From Chitinophagales bacterium (GTDB taxonomy: Bacteria > Bacteroidota > Bacteroidia > Chitinophagales > Chitinophagaceae): a DNA stretch of 64,000 nt. The notes under the pieces were generated by a model. The model was not told the DNA's origin, did no database searches, and saw only the letters and a list, made by a program, of their open reading frames with translations. The position numbers and the translations under genes are program-made. Below are positions 58,095 through 64,000 of this stretch, piece after piece. Each line of letters starts with the position of its first letter. Position 1 is the first letter of the stretch. Location: positions 372,001 through 436,000 of the forward strand of contig JACJXR010000001.1 in the NCBI GenBank assembly GCA_020636505.1, written 5' to 3'.

Positions 58095-59051
58095 TTATTT
58101 ATCCAACCCTATTTTCTTTTCTATCAGATAGCTATTTCTATCTGCAGCCGAGCGGGAAATAAGCTCTCCTAAAAAGCCTGCAAGGAAAAACTGTGTACCC
58201 AATACCATGGTCACGAGAGAAATGTAGAATGTGACCCTATTGGTCAAGCCATAGTCTGCACCACCCATGAGCCTTGAGATGACCAACCATAACACAAATC
58301 CGAAGCCTAAAAGGAACATGATGGTACCCAATGTACCGAACAAGTGCATGGGCTTCTTACCAAAACGACTGATGAACTGAACAGACAGCAGATCGAGGAA
58401 GCCGTTGATAAATCGTTCCCACCCAAATTTCGACTCACCGTATTTGCGAGGTCGGTGTTGTACCACCTTCTCTCCTATCTTCCTAAAGCCTGCGGCTTTA
58501 GCCAATACAGGTATGAAACGATGCATTTCACCGTACACTTCAATACTCTTTATCACATTTTTGCGGTATGCTTTTAGCCCGCAGTTCATGTCGTGTAGCT
58601 TGATGCCTGATATGCTCCTGTTGACAGCGTTGTAAAGTTTGGAAGGGAGGTTTTTGGTCACCGCATTATCGTAACGAACTTTTTTCCATCCACTTACAAG
58701 ATCAAAGCCATCTACAGTAACCATACGGTAGAGTTCAGGAACCTCGTCGGGACTGTCTTGTAAGTCTGCATCCATGGTAATGATCACATTGCCCTTTGCT
58801 GCGGCAAAGCCCTCATTCAATGCAGCACTTTTACCATAGTTGCGTTGAAACTTGATTCCTTTGATATTGGAGTTGTTTTGTGCCAACTCTTGTATCACAT
58901 CCCAACTGTCATCGGTGCTGCCGTCATCCACCATTATCACTTCGTAGCTGTATCCATGCTCAGTACACACTTTCTCTATCCACTCCGTAAGTTCGGGCAG
59001 AGACTCTTCCTCATTATACAACGGGACTACAATGGATATATCGGTTTGCAT
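58095..59051 (-). CDS. Family 2 glycosyltransferase with two C-terminal membrane helices (GtrB/DPM-like)
   Basis: About 318 residues from ATG 59051 (MQTDISIVVPLYNEEESLPEL; a TTG at 59060 would add three residues). The GT2 domain carries IMVDDGSTDDSWDVI and ITMDADLQDSPDEV with the catalytic acids; two helices at the end (about 235-258 and 272-295) match polyprenyl-phosphate glucosyl- or mannosyltransferases such as GtrB or ArnC. It is last in an operon with DUF4199, a dihydroorotase-like protein and a BatA-like protein. Confidence 0.9.
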   Translation of the reverse strand: MQTDISIVVPLYNEEESLPELTEWIEKVCTEHGYSYEVIMVDDGSTDDSWDVIQELAQNNSNIKGIKFQRNYGKSAALNEGFAAAKGNVIITMDADLQDSPDEVPELYRMVTVDGFDLVSGWKKVRYDNAVTKNLPSKLYNAVNRSISGIKLHDMNCGLKAYRKNVIKSIEVYGEMHRFIPVLAKAAGFRKIGEKVVQHRPRKYGESKFGWERFINGFLDLLSVQFISRFGKKPMHLFGTLGTIMFLLGFGFVLWLVISRLMGGADYGLTNRVTFYISLVTMVLGTQFFLAGFLGELISRSAADRNSYLIEKKIGLDK

Positions 59052-59080
59052 AGGTTGCAATATAAATGATTTTGTATTCC

Positions 59081-59581
59081 CTATGCGTTTTGCGGCCTGT
59101 CGCCCAACTTTTTAGGTACAGCTGCTGCTATGAGAGAAAAGATAGCTCCGATTATCATATAACTTAACAAAACTCCGGCAATCATAAATGGCACGAAGAA
59201 TTTTTTAGTCATAGCAAGACCTGCATTAATTTGCTCTTGAGTCATTTCAGGGTTCTGCTCCATTTGTTTACGAGCTTCCTCCAAACCTTTCTCAACAATA
59301 TCAGGAAAGATGTATGTAGAAGCAATACTCCATGCCAAAACGACTAGCGTAATTATCGCACAAGCTTTGAAACAACTACTAAATACCTGGCCGAATTTTA
59401 CATAATGATCATTTTGTTTTGAAAATGCCTGTGCATTCAATATCAAACCAATTATAAAAGGTATATAGCCCACATACCTGCCCCATGATGAAAAACCAAG
59501 ATCTGCAACATAAAGGATCATACTTACGATGATTATCGCAAGCCCTGTAATGAGTCCATATGCTTTGTGTGTTTGTGTCAT
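59081..59581 (-). CDS. DUF4199 membrane protein
   Basis: A 166-residue protein with four membrane helices (about 9-27, 35-51, 68-88, 128-150) separated by a charged loop with DIVEKGLEEARKQMEQNPEM. It matches DUF4199, a family nearly confined to Bacteroidota. Function unknown. It starts 5 bases after the dihydroorotase-like gene and is followed after 29 bases by the glycosyltransferase, so all belong to one operon. Confidence 0.85.
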   Translation of the reverse strand: MTQTHKAYGLITGLAIIIVSMILYVADLGFSSWGRYVGYIPFIIGLILNAQAFSKQNDHYVKFGQVFSSCFKACAIITLVVLAWSIASTYIFPDIVEKGLEEARKQMEQNPEMTQEQINAGLAMTKKFFVPFMIAGVLLSYMIIGAIFSLIAAAVPKKLGDRPQNA

Positions 59582-59586
59582 ATCTA

Positions 59587-60885
59587 CTATTTTATTTGAA
59601 CAGTGTCGTTGCTGATTATTCCAACAACGGAACCAGGTAATTCTGTATTTAAAAACGGGTTGTTTATACCCATAGACGCTGTTTTAGCAACCTTCGTTGA
59701 AGATTTTCCAATACTGAACAATGTAAGCCTTGCATTAGCACCTTTGGCTATGGTAGCCTGTTCCAATCCGAATATGTTACGTGGCACTGTTGATAGCGCA
59801 TTCACCAATACATCTGCACCCACTGCATCTGCAACACCTGCCAGAGCAATATTGAATGCCAACTCTTGAATGTTCATACCATGCTTGGCGTACTCAAACT
59901 CTTTGGCTTTGGCATCCTGCTCATGCGGACGATGATGCGATGTGATACAATCTATTGTTCCGTCCTTCAATCCCTTTATCAGTGCTTTACGATCCTTCTC
60001 ACTTCTTATAGGTGGCGATACTTTATACAAGCTGTCATATCCTTTCAGCACCTCGTCGGTCAGCAACAAGTGGTATGGAGTAACTGAGCAAGTAACATTC
60101 AGCTTTTCACGTTTAGCTTTGCGTATCATCTCAACACCCGCAGCCGTGGACACACCTGTAAAGTGCAACCTTGAACCGGTATAGCGAAGCAATTGCAAGT
60201 CGCGGTTGATAATGATCGTCTCCGCCTCGTCCGGAATACCAGGCATACCTAAATGTGTGGACACTGTTCCTTCGTGCATCAAACCTGTGCCCGATATGGA
60301 AGTGTCTTCCGGAATTTGTATCAGTGTCCCATTGAAAGCCTTTACATATTCCAATGCTTTCAACATCAGGTTTGAGTTCTGTACAGGATGCCAACCATCG
60401 GTGAAAGCAATGGCTCCATGCGCATGCATGTCCATCATTTCCGCCAGTGACTTACCCTCAATGTTTTGAGAAATGCTTCCCAAAGGATGCAAACTCACGG
60501 CATGACCCGTAGCTTTCTTCAATATGTATTCTATGACCGACTTGGAGCCGATGACAGGATTCGTATTAGGTGCCACAAACACATCTGTGAAACCTCCTGC
60601 AGCGGCAGCGTTAAGCCCTGTCTCGATGGTTTCCTTCTGCTCATAACCCGGCTCGCGATAATCTGCAAGTATATCCACCCATCCCGGACTAACCGAAAGT
60701 TGACCTGCACCCTTCGGTGAGGTATACAGTTTCTTTCTGCCTGACTCAACAGTAGTTTCTCCACCTTTGTTTTTGGAAACGGTTATCTGATCGATAACTC
60801 CATTCTTTACAGTAATATCAACAAGTTTGTTATGAAACTCAGACGCGGGGTCTGTCACTTTAGCCTGTCGGATGTGCACTTGCAT
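59587..60885 (-). CDS. Dihydroorotase-like protein lacking metal ligands (pseudo-dihydroorotase)
   Basis: A 432-residue amidohydrolase-fold protein closest to class I dihydroorotase, which catalyses ring closure in pyrimidine synthesis. The usual HxH metal motif before REPG is replaced: the segment is DILADYREPG (residues 71-80), with Leu73 and Asp75 where histidines should be. The D-H-A-P-H motif near residue 310 reads TSHHRPH, without the catalytic Asp. It keeps GFTDVFVAPNTNP and other scaffold motifs. It is therefore probably non-catalytic, like the pDHO that stabilises aspartate transcarbamoylase in some bacteria. It starts 4 bases after the BatA-like gene. Confidence 0.82.
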   Translation of the reverse strand: MQVHIRQAKVTDPASEFHNKLVDITVKNGVIDQITVSKNKGGETTVESGRKKLYTSPKGAGQLSVSPGWVDILADYREPGYEQKETIETGLNAAAAGGFTDVFVAPNTNPVIGSKSVIEYILKKATGHAVSLHPLGSISQNIEGKSLAEMMDMHAHGAIAFTDGWHPVQNSNLMLKALEYVKAFNGTLIQIPEDTSISGTGLMHEGTVSTHLGMPGIPDEAETIIINRDLQLLRYTGSRLHFTGVSTAAGVEMIRKAKREKLNVTCSVTPYHLLLTDEVLKGYDSLYKVSPPIRSEKDRKALIKGLKDGTIDCITSHHRPHEQDAKAKEFEYAKHGMNIQELAFNIALAGVADAVGADVLVNALSTVPRNIFGLEQATIAKGANARLTLFSIGKSSTKVAKTASMGINNPFLNTELPGSVVGIISNDTVQIK

Positions 60886-60889
60886 ATGG

Positions 60890-62938
60890 CTATTCGGTAG
60901 CAGCAGTTGGTTTGCGAAGATTGGCGGTCAAAAACAGTGTTTCCACAGCCAACATTATCAGAGCTAAAATAACACAAACTTTCCAAAGCGGGAAACTATC
61001 CCAGTCCACGTAGGCGTTTCCGGCATTTATATCGTCTGTATCCAGTATCTGTATGTCCACATCTTTCCAGTTGTTTTTCAGCGCGCCAAGGTTTGACATG
61101 GACAGTTGCGACTCTGTACGTGTTTGGTTTACAGCCACAAAGACGGTATCGCTGTTTTGCGCCGTCAAAGGGTAAAAACCGGCATCGGTCACCACTTCGT
61201 CCACAAAAACGTTGAGCCCTTTGCCCTTTGTGCGTTGTGGAGGGATGGCATCGGCATCGCCTGTCAGCAGATGTACCATATTGCGTTCATCTGCATTGCC
61301 GAGCGGTAAATATGCGGGTTGATTATTACCCAGAGTAAGAGCATATACATTACCACCTGACGACTGTACCGCCATTTGGTAGAGAAACGGTGCAAAGAAA
61401 TAGCTCGAGGCAAAATTACCTACTTGCAGGTCGAGGCTTGTCGTCAATATGTATAGGTCGCCCTCGTAAGGACTGTATTGCACGAAATAAGGGTCGCCAT
61501 TGCGATAGCCCAGTACGGTTTGCTGATTGGCTGTAAGTCCTGCATCGATGGTATAGTGCCAATTGGCTGTAGGCAACTGAATGTTCTCCGGCACCAGTTC
61601 AAACATATCTTTCACCAACTTACTACCCTTCTGGACCGTAGTGGCTGATTCTGTGGCAGTATCCAAATCGGTAATCGTGATATCAGCCAATTGCTTGAGG
61701 CTTTCACTCAGCGCATCGATATTATCTGCCTTACCCGGGAAGATACATACGGTCATACCCTTTTGCTGTGCTGCAACCAACTGTGCTGCCAACTTATCAC
61801 CAATGGATGTACAACCGTTCAATATCACCAAACTATACTCCTTCCAATCCGCAGGAGCATTATTGATGCCCACATTGCTCAGCCTGAACCCGTCGTATGC
61901 GCGAAAAGCCGCTTGTATATACGGACTTGGGTTGCCCTCGTTCAAACATAATACAGACAGATTGGGCGCACTGCGTGCGGTAATGCGAAAGGTATCATCA
62001 AAGCGAACAATAAGATCGTTCACCGTTAACTCTATCCTTTGCCAGGCCGCATCGTTCACTCTGAAATTGAGTGTGTCGATGCTTTCACCCGTCTTGTCAA
62101 AATCCGCTGTTACCGCGCTCTTCACCTGTCCGTTCACTTTCAGGTTCAATACCACCGACTCTTTGGGTTTATCACCGTCCAACCTTGACTTGACCACCAA
62201 TGTATTTCCAACACCTATCTGCAATACGGGAAACATCAAGTAAGCTGTATCTATATATACGTTGGCCACATCTCCACCTCTTACCGGTACTGCGAACAAC
62301 CGCATATCTTCCGTAAGTGCGGCTTCGGGTACTTCTGCCAGAGGTTTTTGCTGAAAGTCGGAATAGTAATACAGGTCTACTCCTTTCGCAGCTTCGGAGC
62401 GAGTGATGCTCTGCAACACGGCCAATACCTGTTTGGCTGTTTTGGGTTTGCTCGAAAGCTCAATACCACCCAACTCCAACAACACTCTGTCAGCAGGCAT
62501 GGGACGATAACTCACGGGCTTATCATTGGTGAGCAATACGAACTTTGTACCCGGTGCTGCGGCTCTCACCTGCTTTTTAGCCAACTCCTTGGCCACATCC
62601 AAGAGGCGTTGTGCACCTTTCTTCGCAGACATGCTACCCGAATTGTCCACATATATGGCTTGGAGCCTACTGCCTTCCGTCTGTTTGCCGGTGCTTGAAA
62701 AGAAAGGCTGCGCAAATGCCAGTATCAATGAAGCAAGAAACAACAACCTGAGCATCAACAACCACTTGTATCTGAGTTGAGAAGACTTTTGTGATCGTAG
62801 CTGTATGTTCTTCAAAAAGCGGGTGTGTGGGAAATACACCGTCTTGTACCTGCGCAGATTGAACAGGTGTATGATGACAGGTATCGCCAATGCGATGCCG
62901 GCCACAAGAAACAACGGATATATGAAGCCCACACTCAA
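60890..62938 (-). CDS. BatA-domain / VWA-like membrane protein
   Basis: A 682-residue protein. Two N-terminal helices (about 5-22, 60-79) frame the BatA motif IIHLFNLRRYKTVYFPHTRFL. A VWA domain with a MIDAS-like DNSGSM (residues 96-101) follows, then a large extracytoplasmic part and a last helix (about 655-675). Similar proteins are putative envelope regulators that may work with MoxR ATPases. The start is probably TTG 62938; TATATTTG overlaps it, so GTG 62932 or a start slightly further in is possible. First gene of the operon. Confidence 0.82.
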   Translation of the reverse strand: MSVGFIYPLFLVAGIALAIPVIIHLFNLRRYKTVYFPHTRFLKNIQLRSQKSSQLRYKWLLMLRLLFLASLILAFAQPFFSSTGKQTEGSRLQAIYVDNSGSMSAKKGAQRLLDVAKELAKKQVRAAAPGTKFVLLTNDKPVSYRPMPADRVLLELGGIELSSKPKTAKQVLAVLQSITRSEAAKGVDLYYYSDFQQKPLAEVPEAALTEDMRLFAVPVRGGDVANVYIDTAYLMFPVLQIGVGNTLVVKSRLDGDKPKESVVLNLKVNGQVKSAVTADFDKTGESIDTLNFRVNDAAWQRIELTVNDLIVRFDDTFRITARSAPNLSVLCLNEGNPSPYIQAAFRAYDGFRLSNVGINNAPADWKEYSLVILNGCTSIGDKLAAQLVAAQQKGMTVCIFPGKADNIDALSESLKQLADITITDLDTATESATTVQKGSKLVKDMFELVPENIQLPTANWHYTIDAGLTANQQTVLGYRNGDPYFVQYSPYEGDLYILTTSLDLQVGNFASSYFFAPFLYQMAVQSSGGNVYALTLGNNQPAYLPLGNADERNMVHLLTGDADAIPPQRTKGKGLNVFVDEVVTDAGFYPLTAQNSDTVFVAVNQTRTESQLSMSNLGALKNNWKDVDIQILDTDDINAGNAYVDWDSFPLWKVCVILALIMLAVETLFLTANLRKPTAATE

Positions 62939-63081
62939 ATATAAGGTTAATGCGCTGATTAACAGGCTTTACCGATAGCTAATGATTTCTTAAGGTTTTT
63001 GGCGCATCGGTTTGAGTATTCCCTCCGGTTAAAAATTGTTACGAATTGTTCTGTTCGGGAGGGGGGTATGCTTTTCAATTT

Positions 63082-63131
63082 GTTGCATTTTATTCATTGA
63101 TAGGTGTCTTTTCATTGGTATTCATGATTCG
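63082..63131 (+). repeat. 50-base direct repeat, copy 1
   Basis: Identical to 63201-63250 except for one base (A versus G at position 6), with 119 bases between equivalent positions. The core reads TTCATTGATAGGTG...CATGATTCG. Confidence 0.9.
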
Positions 63132-63200
63132 AACAAATTTTCAATTTGTTGCAGAATTGGCGTTTATTTTTTTGTTACAACGATTTCATAAAGCTCAATT

Positions 63201-63250
63201 GTTGCGTTTTATTCATTGATAGGTGTCTTTTCATTGGTATTCATGATTCG
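63201..63250 (+). repeat. 50-base direct repeat, copy 2
   Basis: Second copy of the repeat at 63082-63131. Flanking CAATT(T)GTTGC elements occur around both copies (63076-63086, 63142-63152, 63196-63205, 63261-63271). Confidence 0.9.
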
Positions 63251-63306
63251 CACCAAATTTCAATTTGTTGCGAATTGTTGCGGAATCATGCTTTTTTTGT
63301 TTTCAT

Positions 63307-63336
63307 CTCCTTTCTTTTAGCACCAAAAGAAAGGAG
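63307..63336. repeat. Inverted repeat, hairpin 1 of the intergenic block
   Basis: CTCCTTTCTTTT (63307-63318) pairs with AAAAGAAAGGAG (63325-63336) around a 6-base loop. It has no GC-rich stem or T tail, so it is not a normal terminator. Confidence 0.8.
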
Positions 63337-63349
63337 GAAAGAAAAAGTG

Positions 63350-63377
63350 CCGACAATTTAAGCTTCAAAATTGTCGG
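63350..63377. repeat. Inverted repeat, hairpin 2 of the intergenic block
   Basis: CCGACAATTT (63350-63359) pairs with AAATTGTCGG (63368-63377) around 8 bases. It follows hairpin 1 after 13 bases and probably belongs to the same repeat element. Confidence 0.78.
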
Positions 63378-63429
63378 AGGTAGCCTTGATAGACTTTGGC
63401 ACCTTGGCTCTGCCGATCTGTACCACACT

Positions 63430-63456
63430 CGTCATTGCGAGGAACGAAGCAATCTC
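63430..63456. repeat. Interspersed-repeat-like element with ATTGC/GCAAT arms
   Basis: The sequence CGTCATTGCGAGG then AACGAAGCAATCTC, with complementary ATTGC and GCAAT arms, resembles a short palindromic repeat seen scattered between genes in many Bacteroidota and other genomes. When translated it gives the RHCEERSNL string familiar from spurious ORFs. Confidence 0.75.
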
Positions 63457-63540
63457 ACGCTATACGATGTTTTTAGCGCATTGTTTACAATAACAAATAT
63501 ACATAATTTAATTGAATTTATTATCGTACCTTGCAAGCCG

Positions 63541-63981
63541 ATGAGTAATACCGTTACCATTAAGCACAGCATATTCATTGCCCGCAGTCCGGAAGAGGTG
63601 TACGACTTCACTCAAGACTTCGATAAGCGACCGTTATGGGACAGGTTGGTGAAAAATGCCACCGTGTTGGAAACGGAACCCACCCGATTGGTGAAGATGA
63701 CCGCCAAAGACGGTTCTGAAATGACCATCCGCTACAAATTGGAGCGACGCCCAGAAAAAACCAGCCTTGCCATACTGGAAACCAACTCTCAAATGATGGA
63801 CGGCGGTGGAGGCTCTTGGCAGTACGAAGCACAAGACGGTGGCACACTCTGGACACAGGTGAACACCGTAATTCTCAAAGACGCCATATGGGCCAAACTG
63901 ATGCAGCCCGTAGCCACCAAATACTTTAAAGACAAGACCATACAGGCCATGGAAAAGGTGAAGGAGATGATGGAGGAGTGA
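63541..63981 (+). CDS. SRPBCC (START/Bet v1-like) family protein
   Basis: A 146-residue protein from ATG 63541 (MSNTVTIKHSIFIARSPEEVYDF), the usual START/polyketide-cyclase-like opening. The fold binds small hydrophobic ligands in a cavity: VEKNATVLE-like VKNATVLETEPTRLVKMTA, SEMTIRYKLERRP, WTQVNTVILKDAIW. The frame continues upstream into repeat DNA, but that extension is not coding-like. Ligand unknown. It stands next to the window edge. Confidence 0.85.
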   Translation: MSNTVTIKHSIFIARSPEEVYDFTQDFDKRPLWDRLVKNATVLETEPTRLVKMTAKDGSEMTIRYKLERRPEKTSLAILETNSQMMDGGGGSWQYEAQDGGTLWTQVNTVILKDAIWAKLMQPVATKYFKDKTIQAMEKVKEMMEE

Positions 63982-64000
63982 TTATCACCACTTCCTGAAC

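Larger units (their letters stand above)
62939..63540. other. Repeat-rich intergenic region between the BatA operon and the SRPBCC gene
   Basis: About 600 bases without a convincing gene. The ORFs that cross it are built from repeat sequence. It holds a tandem-like pair of 50-base repeats, scattered CAATTTGTTGC elements, three inverted repeats and an interspersed-repeat-like element (separate entries). No clear TAnnTTTG promoter for the downstream gene is seen; a TACCTTGC near-match lies at 63527-63534. Confidence 0.7.

Noticed and set aside
63076..63271. CRISPR-like array
   Set aside because: Only two long copies with irregular flanking elements, no cas genes, and the spacer-sized segment itself contains repeated elements.
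63265..63540. Upstream extension of the SRPBCC frame
   Set aside because: The extension runs through repeat DNA and gives repeat-derived strings; the ATG at 63541 begins the conserved domain.

Overview
The window reads as chromosomal DNA of a free-living Bacteroidota, most likely of the Chitinophagaceae type; that rank is inferred from gene content, not proven. The pointers are TAnnTTTG promoters, often with a TTG element exactly 19 nt upstream, almost no Shine-Dalgarno sequences, and many family-typical proteins: PorX, a type IX secretion (T9SS) cargo, DUF3098, DUF3276/PUR, DUF6089, DUF4199, DUF3570/DUF4266, a split transketolase and futalosine-route MqnB. There are about 71 protein genes and two tRNAs (Pro-GGG, Leu-UAG). 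I see no rRNA, insertion sequence, prophage, CRISPR or defence island. Coding density is very high, and five convergent gene pairs overlap at their stop codons.

Layout. 0-5.4 kb: the end of ftsX, DUF3098, a PUR protein, mqnB, a pterin cluster (PTPS-type synthase, folE, folB), tRNA-Pro, and two surface lipoproteins (a YHS metal domain, and a heme-motif protein with a beta-propeller). 5.4-15.3 kb: a POTRA/BamA-like barrel, nadK, a DUF6089 barrel, porX with a small membrane protein, moxR with a TPR protein, and a ParA ATPase. 15.4-21.1 kb: gcvP, an OmpR-type regulator, tRNA-Leu, trigger factor. 21.2-30.3 kb: an MtfA-like peptidase, cobalamin adenosyltransferase with a LolD-like ATPase, ispE, rplT/rpmI, miaA, a Cys/Lys-rich peptide, psd-cdsA and a CPBP protease. 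30.5-36.9 kb: dxs, small lipoproteins, acetyltransferase and HEAT genes, the transketolase C subunit, and a SUI1 factor. 36.9-39.8 kb: a tight thioredoxin-ApbE-DUF4266-DUF3570 operon. 39.8-46.8 kb: an EamA exporter, a membrane TPR-HTH regulator next to a T9SS cargo, a MurG-like glycosyltransferase, and two Tat-type ferritin-like proteins. 46.8-54.5 kb: priA, clpX with a 65-residue partner, folA-thyA, a glycosyltransferase with a gamma carbonic anhydrase, and an abundant-looking barrel protein. 54.6-63 kb: fused coenzyme-B12 mutase IcmF and an operon of BatA-like protein, non-catalytic dihydroorotase, DUF4199 and glycosyltransferase. 62.9-63.5 kb: a repeat-rich intergenic region, then an SRPBCC protein.

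How the parts connect. FolE, PTPS, FolB, FolA and ThyA cover pterin, folate and dTMP synthesis, and GcvP feeds one-carbon units. Dxs and IspE belong to the MEP isoprenoid route, and MiaA uses its product. Psd and CdsA make phospholipid. PorX and the cargo imply a working T9SS. The cobalamin adenosyltransferase supplies the cofactor of IcmF.

The best candidate for an under-described system is the thioredoxin-ApbE-DUF4266-DUF3570 operon. Its small lipoprotein carries a degenerate flavinylation-like SGAN motif and a Cys-Gly-Cys tail. Other points worth checking are the dihydroorotase lacking catalytic ligands, the biopterin-type PTPS motif beside folE, a glycosyltransferase whose natural start may be ATT, and the composite repeat block near 63 kb.
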